35,217 bases of DNA from an uncultured Planctomyces sp. (GCA_937899075.1 CALDJX010000181.1:1-35217); one strand, 5' to 3'. Shown: positions 16,526 through 24,607, numbered from the stretch's first letter. The notes: generated from the letters alone by a model not told the origin. Program-made: numbers and translations.

Positions 16526-16912
16526 ATGAATGAAAACGAATTGAGCCATTTAATTATTGGCGCAGCGATCGAAGTTCATCGTGAACTGGGCGGACCGGGG
16601 CTTCTTGAAGAACTGTACGAGGAAGCTCTTTGCTGCGAATTGGAAATGCGACACGTCGAAGTTCAGCGGCAAGTACCCATTCCGGTGATCTACAAAGGCC
16701 GAACGTTATCAAAGTCTTACAGGCGCGACCTCCTCGTTGGAGGACTCGTGATCGTCGAGTGTAAGGCCACTGAAGAAGACAACGTCCTATATCGAGCACA
16801 GTGCCTGACTCAATTACGGTTGACTGAGTTGAAACTCGGTCTCGTCATTAATTTCGGGAATCGATTCCTGAAAGACGGCGTACATCGAGTCGTCAACGGT
16901 TTGAGTGAATAG
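16526..16912 (+). CDS. GxxExxY protein, PD-(D/E)XK nuclease-like
   Basis: 128 aa from ATG 16526 (AGGATGGG upstream). The defining motif is G25-L-L-E28-E-L-Y31, after the helix LIIGAAIEVHRELG. The nuclease-like core follows as VIYKGRTLSKSYRRDLLVGG then VIVECKA, giving D68, E78 and K80 in the D...ExK arrangement. The C-terminal AQCLTQLRLTELKLGLVINF closes the fold. Length is normal for the family (about 120-130 aa), so it appears intact. Role is unknown; nuclease activity is an inference from the motif. It is the only gene in the inverted-repeat cassette. Confidence 0.92.
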   Translation: MNENELSHLIIGAAIEVHRELGGPGLLEELYEEALCCELEMRHVEVQRQVPIPVIYKGRTLSKSYRRDLLVGGLVIVECKATEEDNVLYRAQCLTQLRLTELKLGLVINFGNRFLKDGVHRVVNGLSE

Positions 16913-16925
16913 GTAGTAACGTCGT

Positions 16926-16963
16926 CTTTGCGATCCTTTGCGTCTCTGCGGCTTTGCGTCAAA
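16926..16963. repeat. inverted repeat, right arm of GxxExxY cassette
   Basis: 38 bp, CTTTGCGATCCTTTGCGTCT continuing to GCGTCAAA, the inverse of 16474-16511. It starts 13 bp after the GxxExxY stop codon and ends 9 bp before the ribosome binding site of the next gene. Confidence 0.9.
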
Positions 16964-16986
16964 TCTGAATTGAAAGGAATTGAATC

Positions 16987-18435
16987 GTGCTTGAGATCCC
17001 TGTCATCCGCTGGGGTAAAGAATATCAGTCCATGGGCAAGACGGCAGTCGTCCATTTTGAGACGGGCGAGACACTCGCCCAAGTGAATGAGGCCAACGGC
17101 GGGCTCATCAAAATGGACATGCGGAAGGCGAAGAAGGCTCGAGAAGTTCTTCGCCAGTTCAGCATCCAGGAGCTGGTCGACAAGGTCGCCGCCGCTGGCG
17201 AGTTGTTCGAGAACGCAACTTTGCCATTGGGCAACGGTGAGCAAAGTCCGGACGATTTCTGCCGAATTCAGTCGGCGACGACCGGCCTGCCGGAGCACAT
17301 GTGCAAGTTCAACATGACGAAGAACGCCTTCGTCATGAAAAACATGGGCGATATTCTTGACGCTCTGACGCGAGGCCTGCCGTACGACATCCTTTCGAAT
17401 GGCTACGGCCAGGAAGGCCGCGGCGTCATGGTCAGTTACCAGGCCAATTGCAACGCATCGGGGTGGGTTCTGCCGTCAAACAGCCCGGGTGTGCATACGT
17501 TGTGGCTGCCGGTAATCCCTCTCCAGATTGGTTTGGTGATGAAGCCCGGAAAGTCTGAACCTTGGACTCCGTACCGAATCTATGAAGCGATGGCTCAGGC
17601 CGGAATTCCTCGCGAAGCCTTCTGCCTCTACCCCGGTGCTGGCGACAGTGGAGCGGAACTCGGCGGCGCAGTGCTCGAAAGCTGCGAGCGGTCTGTCATC
17701 TTTGGTGGCCAGGCGACGGTTGAGAAGTACGAAGGCAATCCTCGAATCTCGGCTCACGGCCCGGGTTTCTCGAAGATCATTCTTGGTGACGACGTCGTTG
17801 ATGACTGGGAAAAGTATCTCGATCTGATGGTCGACTCGGTTTACCTCAACAGCGGTCGAAGCTGCATCAGTTGTTCGGGAATCTGGGCTTCCCGGCACAC
17901 TGAAGAAATTGCCGACGCGATGGCTCAGCGACTGGGACCAATTGTCCCGCTGCCGATGAGCGATCCAAACGCCGGTCTGGCCGCCTTTACGATGGCTGGA
18001 GCTGCGAAAGCAATGAATGGTCAGATCGATGGTGGTTGCGACTCCGGAGCGGTCACCGAAGTCACGGCCAAGTATCGTGACGGAGATCGTTTCATCGAGC
18101 AGGAACGTTGTGATTTCCTGCGGCCAACCGTTCTGCACGTTTCTGATCCAGACGACGCGATGGCGAACACCGAATTCATGTTTCCGTTCTGCTCGGTGGT
18201 CGAATGCCCGCAGGATCAGATGATCAGGAAGATCGGCTACACGCTGGTCGGAACCTGCCTGACGAAAGACGAGAATTTCTCTCGGCAGCTTCTCGACGCG
18301 ACGAACATCGACCGCCTGAACATTGGCGAGGTCAAGACGTTGCAGCTCAACTGGCTGCAGCCACACGAGGGGAACATCATCGACTTCCTCTACCGGGCGC
18401 GAGCTTTCCAGAACAGCCCACCTCCGGCTCACTGA
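16987..18435 (+). CDS. aldehyde dehydrogenase family protein (EhpG/LuxC-like acyl reductase)
   Basis: 482 aa with a GTG start at 16987, preceded by AAAGGAAT. The ALDH fold is visible: cofactor region WVLPSNSPGVHTLWLPVI (160-177), GLVMKPGKSEPWTPYRIYEA, and GAELGGAVLESCERSVIFGG (222-241). The catalytic Cys region is NSGRSCISCSG, with C293 in the G-x-x-C position. Next to an acyl-adenylating enzyme it more likely runs in the reducing direction, turning an activated acid into an aldehyde with NAD(P)H, as in LuxC/LuxE or EhpF/EhpG. This is inference from the neighbourhood. The GxxExxY cassette now separates it from its presumed partner at 15373. Confidence 0.82.
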   Translation: MLEIPVIRWGKEYQSMGKTAVVHFETGETLAQVNEANGGLIKMDMRKAKKAREVLRQFSIQELVDKVAAAGELFENATLPLGNGEQSPDDFCRIQSATTGLPEHMCKFNMTKNAFVMKNMGDILDALTRGLPYDILSNGYGQEGRGVMVSYQANCNASGWVLPSNSPGVHTLWLPVIPLQIGLVMKPGKSEPWTPYRIYEAMAQAGIPREAFCLYPGAGDSGAELGGAVLESCERSVIFGGQATVEKYEGNPRISAHGPGFSKIILGDDVVDDWEKYLDLMVDSVYLNSGRSCISCSGIWASRHTEEIADAMAQRLGPIVPLPMSDPNAGLAAFTMAGAAKAMNGQIDGGCDSGAVTEVTAKYRDGDRFIEQERCDFLRPTVLHVSDPDDAMANTEFMFPFCSVVECPQDQMIRKIGYTLVGTCLTKDENFSRQLLDATNIDRLNIGEVKTLQLNWLQPHEGNIIDFLYRARAFQNSPPPAH

Positions 18436-18467
18436 GCAATAACGGACAATCTGAAATCGATAAATAG

Positions 18468-18510
18468 AACGAGCCAGCATCTGATGAAGACTGCTGGCTC
18501 GTTTTCGTTT
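18468..18510. terminator. intrinsic terminator after aldehyde dehydrogenase
   Basis: 12-bp perfect stem AACGAGCCAGCA (18468-18479) pairing with 18492-18503, followed by TTTTCGTTTG. It lies between the convergent genes at 18435 (+) and 18547 (-). Confidence 0.85.
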
Positions 18511-18546
18511 GTCGCTGTCGTTCGCGGAGCACTTTTGAAACAGCCG

Positions 18547-20085
18547 TCAGTTCGACTGGAACCAGGTCGGTTCATTCGTTTGCTGGTTATGTGGCGTTTC
18601 GGCAAGGCTCGCCATCAGCCGACTGGAGTCGGTTGAGAAAATGTCGATTCGATTTGCGTAGTAGTCGAATCTTTTTTTGTGAATCGTTTTCTCCAGGCGG
18701 CATGTCCGGTTCAGCCATTCCTGCAGCGACGGCGCGATGCCACTTCGCCCACTCTGGATGACGATCCACGTTCGGCCAGACTCGGAAACAACTTCGGAAA
18801 TACTGGCAATCGGAGACGCCGGGTCGATGACGTGGGTGGGCGGCAAGTCTTGATGATAGTGTCGGAGATTCCCGATCGAGATCGCTGCGATGTTGTCATC
18901 GTCAGTCGAATTGCTGATGAGGAAGTCGGACGCCAAACGAAAGTTGGGGCGGGATCCGTCGACATAGTAACTGACCAACGTTGGGAAATTGGACAGTGCT
19001 GCGAAGGCGACAAACGTGAATGCCGCGGTCTTCGAATGTGTTTCAAGCTGTTGGGAAACAAAATGAACGAACCACGCGGCTGAATACAAGGCGGGAAAGA
19101 TTACGATCATCAGATATTCGGGATGGAAGTTAACGGCGAATGGCACCAGCAGAGCGAAAGGGACGACGGCGGCCGTACAAAGGAACGCAAAGATGTGCTG
19201 CGGCTGGCGTTGGGCTGCGAGCAGGAGCGATCCGGTCAGACTTAGAACGATGACACCCCAACCCAACGAACCGGGAATCGTCATCAAAGCATGCACCGGT
19301 GAGTACATCCACCCGTTGTCGCCGCCCGTCCAGTTTCCTCGGATATTCGGCAACGCGTAAAACAAAACAAAGGCAACGACCAGCGCGACCACGCTCAGAC
19401 CATTAACGGTGAATCTTCGCGAGACTTTGGCTCGACAGACGACGAGTGACGCGAGGATCGCGAAGTAGAACATCGGCGCCAGACCGGTCGCGAGCGTGTG
19501 AGTCGTCACTGAAAGGGCCGCGACGACGAGCGCGCCGATCAGATGCTTCTTCGACGATTGCTGAAGCCCGAACGTCGCCAGGAAGAAGGCGAGCGTCGAA
19601 CCGCACATCGCGAACATGTAAAAGCGGTTCTGCTGGCTGTGGAAAATGTGCTCGGGCCACAGCGCAACCATTAGCGACAGAATCAATCCGAATCGTCGTC
19701 CGTGCAGACGCGTTCCGAGCAGGAAGACCATCGCGACGTGGAGCGTTCCAAAGATCGCCGGCATGGTTCGGCTGCCGAATTCTTCTCGGCCGAACAGTTG
19801 ATAGCCGGATTCATGAATCGCATAACTGGTGGGAATCAGCCTCGGAAGGACATCGTAGATCGTGAACTCGCCGTCTTCCGGCGACCCGAACAGCCGGTCC
19901 GATTCGACAAATGTTGCCAGCTCATCATTGGCAAACGACCACTCGCCCAACCCATAAAACCGCAGGCAACCCGCGAGCAACGTCACGACACCGCACACCA
20001 TCAACGTCTTCGCGCGTGAGCGATCGTCGTCGGTGGACGCTTTGTCCGCAGCCGGGTTCGTCTGTGAGATTTCCTGAGTGGTCAT
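18547..20085 (-). CDS. GT39/ArnT-like integral membrane glycosyltransferase
   Basis: 512 aa from ATG 20085. After a 25-residue hydrophilic start there are about ten or more membrane helices (for example TLMVCGVVTLLAGCLRFYGL, IFGTLHVAMVFLLGTRL and VVALVVAFVLFYALPNI). The first extracytoplasmic loop carries FANDELATFV with D54-E55, the acidic pair found in GT39/ArnT/PMT-type enzymes that use polyprenyl-phosphate sugars. The C-terminal 130 residues form a soluble domain (VIQSGRSGIAPSLQEWLN). It would add a sugar to a protein or glycolipid outside the cytoplasmic membrane. It starts one base after the stop codon of the methyltransferase gene, so the two are co-translated. Confidence 0.85.
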   Translation of the reverse strand: MTTQEISQTNPAADKASTDDDRSRAKTLMVCGVVTLLAGCLRFYGLGEWSFANDELATFVESDRLFGSPEDGEFTIYDVLPRLIPTSYAIHESGYQLFGREEFGSRTMPAIFGTLHVAMVFLLGTRLHGRRFGLILSLMVALWPEHIFHSQQNRFYMFAMCGSTLAFFLATFGLQQSSKKHLIGALVVAALSVTTHTLATGLAPMFYFAILASLVVCRAKVSRRFTVNGLSVVALVVAFVLFYALPNIRGNWTGGDNGWMYSPVHALMTIPGSLGWGVIVLSLTGSLLLAAQRQPQHIFAFLCTAAVVPFALLVPFAVNFHPEYLMIVIFPALYSAAWFVHFVSQQLETHSKTAAFTFVAFAALSNFPTLVSYYVDGSRPNFRLASDFLISNSTDDDNIAAISIGNLRHYHQDLPPTHVIDPASPIASISEVVSESGRTWIVIQSGRSGIAPSLQEWLNRTCRLEKTIHKKRFDYYANRIDIFSTDSSRLMASLAETPHNQQTNEPTWFQSN

Positions 20086-20086
20086 G

Positions 20087-20995
20087 TCAAATTCTCCGGA
20101 ACAATGCCCAGAACAGGTCGTCGGACGGGTAGGGAAGATTCAGAGATTCGGGCATGCGTGACAGGCCAGAGCGAATCACTTTCGCCCACGAAGTCTGCGG
20201 CAGCTTGTGATCAATCAACGAACAGACATGCCCGGCATTGATCCACTTCGACGGTCGCCCGGTAGCAACCTGCTCAAAATCACAGCGTTCGAAAAGTTGC
20301 CGTAACGATCCTCGAGAGAACCATTGCAGAACACTCGGCGGGCTGTACTCGTGCCAGTTGGAACCCAACAGTCGAGCGGGCCAGCTCCCCGCGTCCCACG
20401 TTTCGACCAGGCACAATCCACCCGGACGTACAAGTCGGTGCAACTTCTCAACGACGCACACAGGATCGACGAAGTGTCCCATGACCTGAATGACCGTCAG
20501 AGTTTCAAACTGTGTTTGCGGTTCGTAGTCCTCAAACGCTGCGGCGGTGACGTCCAGCTGCAATTCGGCTTGAGCGAATGTTGCCATCGTTTGATTAGGC
20601 TCGACACCGCAGCCGTCGAAACCCTCATTCACGAGCCCTTTGAGGATCAACCCGGCGGCCGCGCCGACATCCAGCAACGACCGCCCCGCGCCATAGCGTT
20701 TCAACAGACGGCCATATCGCCGGCCATACGGTACCAGCAAACCAGCCTCAGCCAGGTAGTTGTCGTAACCCGCTCCGCCGCTGAAGAAATATTCGTCGCC
20801 GTAGACCTGCTCAACGTGGTTGTCTAAGTCGTCCGGTGTCGCGAAGCGGTGTCGGCAGGAAGAGCATTCCCGAATCCAGATGCCGTGCTTTTCGAATACT
20901 GGCTGGGAAGTCTTCTCACAAAGCGGGCAGGAGTTCGCAGCAATGTTTGACGTTCGAGCCTTCAATGCAGCTTCTGAAAGAACAGTGGTTGACAT
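20087..20995 (-). CDS. zinc-ribbon SAM-dependent methyltransferase
   Basis: 302 aa from ATG 20995 (CCGGAG upstream). The N-terminus has a four-Cys zinc ribbon: CPLC at 23-26 and CSSC at 44-47. A class I methyltransferase domain follows, with motif I LLDVGAAAG (107-115), the acidic GVEP and a post-I region, and the helix motif HRLVRPGGLCLVETWD. This architecture (zinc ribbon plus Methyltransf_23) is common in surface polysaccharide and sugar-modifying clusters. Substrate is probably a nucleotide sugar or glycan hydroxyl. It is translationally tight with the GT39-like gene downstream. Confidence 0.88.
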   Translation of the reverse strand: MSTTVLSEAALKARTSNIAANSCPLCEKTSQPVFEKHGIWIRECSSCRHRFATPDDLDNHVEQVYGDEYFFSGGAGYDNYLAEAGLLVPYGRRYGRLLKRYGAGRSLLDVGAAAGLILKGLVNEGFDGCGVEPNQTMATFAQAELQLDVTAAAFEDYEPQTQFETLTVIQVMGHFVDPVCVVEKLHRLVRPGGLCLVETWDAGSWPARLLGSNWHEYSPPSVLQWFSRGSLRQLFERCDFEQVATGRPSKWINAGHVCSLIDHKLPQTSWAKVIRSGLSRMPESLNLPYPSDDLFWALFRRI

Positions 20996-21049
20996 AATTC
21001 GGCTCCGGAAACTGAATCGAAACGCGGCACCTCGACCTTTCCGCCGACA

Positions 21050-22015
21050 CTATGCATGTGCCAGTTGTGGCTTGTTTTGTTTTTTCGGTGACACGATTGA
21101 ATTCGCGTGGTCGATCATTGGGCGGACGTCCCAGTGACGAGTCATCAGGTCGATGATCCTGCCGACGAGTTCGACCTTGCGGTCGCTTTCGATGTTCATT
21201 GCCGGAAAGAAACCAAGATCGGAGTCGTCGTCGCCGCCCATGAAGTCGAGCGGGTGAAGGAGCAGCGACGGGGCAACACCGGTCATGCGGCACATGGTCA
21301 GAGCCATTCGCCAGTAGGTCATCGCCAGGCCTCGCGAGAATCGATCGAGGTAGAGCAGGTAGCTGACGTGAATCGGCACTTTGAACAGCGGCATCGTCGT
21401 GACAGGAATCTCAAGAAGTGGTCCGTCCTCAAGCTCCCAGTGATGAGGTTTCAGGGGGCGAAAACCTTCACTGAATGTGCCGAACAGTTTCTTGCGTTCT
21501 TCTTTTTCTTTTTCGTCGAGCTTCGCCGTCATGAAGTAATACATACGGGCGAGCGGGCCGAGGAATGTTGGGAAGGTCGAACAGTCGTACTGGTAGCCTC
21601 GCCGTTGAAGAACGGTCAGAACGTCGGGTGACAGGCTGAAACCTGGCCCTCGAAATCCAACCGGCGTTTCACCGGTTGCCGTTTGCAATGATTCTTCCGT
21701 TCGCGCGAACTCTTCGTCGATTCGATCCAACGAGTAGAGATGCAGCCACGGCTCGTGATGAAATGAGTGATTGCCGACTTCGTGGCCGTATTCAGGAATG
21801 AGTGACAACGCCTCGTGATTCTTCTCCAGCGCCGCGTCCTGCCCAACGATGAAGACGGTGATCTTCAGGTCTCGCTGGTTGAGGAAGTCGACGAAGCGCG
21901 GAACGACGATGTCGAGGTACGACGGGAATGATTCCCAACCGGAATCCCCGTGCGTCTTCATGTAAGACCACTTGTTGTCCAGATCGAGCGAAAGGCTGGC
22001 GATTGGTTTTGGCAT
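21050..22015 (-). CDS. polysaccharide deacetylase (NodB homology domain)
   Basis: 321 aa from ATG 22015. NodB motif 1 is SLDLDNKW (D11, D13); motif 2 is GHEVGNHSFHH, with metal ligands H83 and H87; motif 3 is FRGPGFSLSPDVL. Length and the IPVTTMPLFKVPIH segment fit the DUF3473/PEP-CTERM exopolysaccharide branch of deacetylases. No signal peptide is seen, so it probably acts on an N-acetylated sugar at the cytoplasmic face. The stop is 55 bp before the methyltransferase start, and a large palindromic repeat (22054-22152) lies just upstream. Confidence 0.9.
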   Translation of the reverse strand: MPKPIASLSLDLDNKWSYMKTHGDSGWESFPSYLDIVVPRFVDFLNQRDLKITVFIVGQDAALEKNHEALSLIPEYGHEVGNHSFHHEPWLHLYSLDRIDEEFARTEESLQTATGETPVGFRGPGFSLSPDVLTVLQRRGYQYDCSTFPTFLGPLARMYYFMTAKLDEKEKEERKKLFGTFSEGFRPLKPHHWELEDGPLLEIPVTTMPLFKVPIHVSYLLYLDRFSRGLAMTYWRMALTMCRMTGVAPSLLLHPLDFMGGDDDSDLGFFPAMNIESDRKVELVGRIIDLMTRHWDVRPMIDHANSIVSPKKQNKPQLAHA

Positions 22016-22053
22016 CGTGCAAGGTTCCGGGTTTTGTGCTTCGGCTCTTTTTT

Positions 22054-22152
22054 CTCGTTCCTACGCTCTGCGTGGGAACGTTTGGATCGACGCTCTGCGT
22101 CGTGGGATGCGGAGCGTCCCGATAGGTGTTCCCATGCGGAGCGTAGGAACAA
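22054..22152. repeat. nested palindromic repeat of about 100 bp
   Basis: The outer arms GTTCCTACGCTCTGCGTGGG and its near-inverse (CCCATGCGGAGCGTAGGAAC) enclose a second hairpin GACGCTCTGCGTC...ATGCGGAGCGTC. All arms share the core ACGCTCTGCGT. The element lies between the FAD oxidoreductase stop (22190) and the deacetylase start (22015). It carries no gene. Similar GTTCCCACGCAGAGCGTGGGAAC elements are, from general knowledge, common in planctomycete intergenic DNA. Confidence 0.8.
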
Positions 22153-22189
22153 GTTAGAAGTAGGATGCGTCTTGGCACCTCGCATGAAT

Positions 22190-23563
22190 TCAGTGCTTTA
22201 AGACTTCGTCAGGCACAGCCTGACCTACGGGTGGGCTTTCCTGGCCTTTCAGCAGTAAGTCGCGGACGGTGTCTTCGGCCAGTTTTACGGTTTCGTTGAC
22301 GTTGAGCGTTCCGTTGGCGATGTGTGCGGAGTTCACCGCGAACACTCCAGGCAACGACGTCTGCATCGGCGGGAGCTGGTTCGAGTAATTCAGCGTTGTC
22401 AGGGAGACGACATGCCGGACTCGCGAGATGCGAAATTCGATCAGGTCATCGCGAGTGAAATGTGGATACATCTTCTCGAGCGCCGAGACGAATCGTTCCT
22501 GGATCGACTCATCAGATTCTTCGAACAGCGGATCATCGGGTGCAACGTATTTCGGCAGGTAAATGAGATTGTGGCCGCCGAGTTCGGAACGGTCGACCAG
22601 CGTCGACATCTCGATCACCGCAGTGAAGGGAACCCAGGATTCCGTGATGTTCGTAACGTAGTACTCGGCCAGCGGCTTCTTCAGCAGAACTGACGCACAG
22701 ACAATTCCCTGGTACTGCAGACCGTTGTGTCGAGCATGTTCCTGCTCAGACAGCGCGGGGCACATGTTTGAAATGACTGGCGACGGAGTCGTCATGACGA
22801 CCTTGTCGAACTCAGTTCTTGAATGGTCTGCCGATTCGGCCATAACCGTGCCGACGCCCGTTGGCTGGACGAGCTTCGTGGCCGAATCAACTCGGACGTC
22901 GACTCCTTCGTCGATGAGCTGCTGCGTGAACGCTTCAAGAATCCGAGCGTAGCCGCCGGACATGTAGCCGAACATTTCCTTCTTCAGTCCGGTCCGCCTC
23001 GCAGCGTACATGCGGTCGATCGTGGCCCAGATGAAGGCGGCAGATGTCTTGCTGTAGTTTTCGCCGAGCTTCGCTCGCAGCAGAGGCAACCAGATCTTTT
23101 CGAACGTCCGGGGCCCCGAGAGTTTTCGCAGCCAGTCCGCGACGGGAATCTGCTCCAGCTTCTTCCAGTCTTTGAGCTTCGAGGCGTAAAAGATCGTCGC
23201 ACCGAGCCTGAACTTGTCGATCAGGTTCAGCGGCGGAAACTTCAGAAACTCGACGTTGTTGGACATCGAGTAGAGTTGCCCGTCCGTGTAGAACCCGGTC
23301 TTCGTTTCGACCCAGTTCATCTGATCTTCCAGGCTCAGCTCGCTCAGGATGTTTCGCCAGTGAATGTCCGACAGCAGCGTGACGTGGTAATGACGGTCCC
23401 ACGTGACGTCGCCAAGTTGCCATGCATCTGCCAGTCCGCCAAGGTGCGGAGCCGCTTCGATGAGCGTAACATCCTGCCCGGCCTGCGCAAGCCGATGGGC
23501 GATCGTCATACCAAGCACGCCGCCGCCGACGATGCCCCATCGTTGTGATTCGTGATTTGCCAT
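22190..23563 (-). CDS. FAD-dependent amine-oxidase-like oxidoreductase
   Basis: 457 aa from ATG 23563. The FAD-binding Rossmann motif GIVGGGVLGMTIAHRLAQAG covers residues 10-29, with LIEAAPHLGGLADAW at 34-48. The second FAD region is SGGYARILEAFTQQLIDEGV, and the tail carries GVFAVNSAHIANGTLNVNET. It belongs to the NAD(P)-binding_8/amine oxidase group that includes protoporphyrinogen oxidase-like and UDP-galactopyranose-mutase-like proteins in glycan clusters; the substrate is open. The last ten codons (VGQAVPDEVLKH) are encoded by a palindromic repeat (22203-22229), so the C-terminus has been extended by a repeat insertion. No strong ribosome binding site is visible. Confidence 0.85.
   Translation of the reverse strand: MANHESQRWGIVGGGVLGMTIAHRLAQAGQDVTLIEAAPHLGGLADAWQLGDVTWDRHYHVTLLSDIHWRNILSELSLEDQMNWVETKTGFYTDGQLYSMSNNVEFLKFPPLNLIDKFRLGATIFYASKLKDWKKLEQIPVADWLRKLSGPRTFEKIWLPLLRAKLGENYSKTSAAFIWATIDRMYAARRTGLKKEMFGYMSGGYARILEAFTQQLIDEGVDVRVDSATKLVQPTGVGTVMAESADHSRTEFDKVVMTTPSPVISNMCPALSEQEHARHNGLQYQGIVCASVLLKKPLAEYYVTNITESWVPFTAVIEMSTLVDRSELGGHNLIYLPKYVAPDDPLFEESDESIQERFVSALEKMYPHFTRDDLIEFRISRVRHVVSLTTLNYSNQLPPMQTSLPGVFAVNSAHIANGTLNVNETVKLAEDTVRDLLLKGQESPPVGQAVPDEVLKH
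22203..22229. repeat. palindromic CGTAGGTCAGGC repeat, copy 1
   Basis: 27 bp, ACTTCGTCAGGCACAGCCTG followed by ACCTACG. The core GTCAGGC-n-GCCTGAC is a hairpin. It is in the 3' end of the FAD oxidoreductase gene and is translated there. Related copies are at 26027-26053 and 26104-26130. Confidence 0.8.
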
Positions 23564-23626
23564 AGTGTCGTTCGGTTCGTGTTTGAGTTCCGGCCAGTAG
23601 CTTTGTCCGGTAGTCGCAAGCTCGTG

Positions 23627-24607
23627 CTAAAAGCTAAGTTTGACGGGGCCGACGACTAAGACCTGCTCAAGCCCGTCGACGCACATGATTCTTTTGCCGT
23701 TCGGAAGCACGTGCATGTCGAGATGGTGCATGCCGATTTCGTTCCAGCCTTTTCCGTCGGCGGTCAGAATCGGAGACCTGCTCGTCAGCGTTTCGCTGTA
23801 CAGCTCAGGCGTCAAAGTGTCGATCTCCATCGCCCAGACCTGATGTCCGTAGTGCAGCTTGTGATCCTGCGCGATTCGAAACATTCGGCCGTTCTCCTGA
23901 ATGATTCGCCCGCCCTGTCTGGCGAATCGCTTGCTGCTCTCAACGATTGGACTCTGCGGATGTTCCTGCCAGTTGGTCCCGTCGAGAGTCCTGGAGAAGT
24001 AGAGGTGCAGATCGTCCCAGTCGTCGGCGGGACTGGCGAAGATCCACCAGTGGTCGCCATGCCTGACGATTGTTGGGTCGACGAGAGGCTTGTCGATCAA
24101 CGTTCGCTCGAAGGCCCATTCTGTCGGGAAGTTCGTGGCTCGATAGAGCCGAACTGCTCCCGCCGCGCATGATTCAGGAATCATGTAGAAGTCATCTTCG
24201 TGTTTGAATACCTGAGGGTAAGACAGGTGAAAGTCTTCGTTAAGAACGAGGCCTTGATACGTCCAGTGTTTGCCGTCAGTGCTGACCGACAAACCAATGT
24301 CGCCTTGAGCATTGGCGTCGTTCAAGACCTCGTAAAACAGATAAGACGTTTCACCATCCTGCAGCAGGAAGGGATCGGCGACGAGTCGAGCATCGATGTC
24401 TGTCACATGATCCGCGGTGATGACCTGCAAAGGCGATACATCAAGAGGGGAACCGTCGAATGGACCGTCCACCTGGCAGACTGCCACTGACCAGACTTTG
24501 GCAAAGCCCACATACGGTGGCGTGACAATCCCAGCCTTGCAGGCACAGGTGATGCCGATTCCTCCGACCGCAAATACCGCCAGCGCACTCAGAATAAGAC
24601 GCTTCAT
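23627..24607 (-). CDS. GINT1-like (glucosamine inositolphosphorylceramide transferase N-terminal) propeller protein, exported
   Basis: 326 aa from ATG 24607 (AGGA upstream). The N-terminus is a signal peptide or membrane anchor (LILSALAVFAVGGIGITC). The rest resembles the five-bladed propeller of GINT1-type proteins and family 43 glycosidases: DARLVADPFLLQDGETSYLF, GDIGLSVSTDGKHWTYQG, LSYPQVFKHEDDFYMIPES, and KPLVDPTIVRHGDHWWIFAS. The DPF and DPT Asp residues sit where GH43-like folds hold catalytic or binding Asp residues. Bacterial relatives are found in glycan clusters, often fused to formyltransferases; here it is a separate protein and probably outside the cytoplasm. Activity is not established. 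Confidence 0.72.
   Translation of the reverse strand: MKRLILSALAVFAVGGIGITCACKAGIVTPPYVGFAKVWSVAVCQVDGPFDGSPLDVSPLQVITADHVTDIDARLVADPFLLQDGETSYLFYEVLNDANAQGDIGLSVSTDGKHWTYQGLVLNEDFHLSYPQVFKHEDDFYMIPESCAAGAVRLYRATNFPTEWAFERTLIDKPLVDPTIVRHGDHWWIFASPADDWDDLHLYFSRTLDGTNWQEHPQSPIVESSKRFARQGGRIIQENGRMFRIAQDHKLHYGHQVWAMEIDTLTPELYSETLTSRSPILTADGKGWNEIGMHHLDMHVLPNGKRIMCVDGLEQVLVVGPVKLSF

Larger units (their letters stand above)
16474..16963. mobile_element. 490-bp inverted-repeat cassette carrying a GxxExxY gene
   Basis: Inverted repeats at 16474-16511 and 16926-16963 enclose one gene, 16526-16912. The cassette fits exactly between the stop codon of the LuxE-like gene and the ribosome binding site (AAAGGAAT, about 16973-16980) of the aldehyde dehydrogenase. 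It thus separates two genes that should work together without damaging either. No transposase is present. Architecture is the same as the DUF559 cassette at 5988-6594, although repeat sequence and gene family differ. Mobility is inferred. Confidence 0.62.

Noticed and set aside
17476-18480. 334-codon minus-strand frame opposite the aldehyde dehydrogenase
   Set aside because: Shadow of a well-supported ALDH gene; Arg-rich and without recognisable domains.
22054-22152. CRISPR array
   Set aside because: The repeated ACGCTCTGCGT units are inverted and unevenly spaced, with no spacers of regular length and no cas genes.
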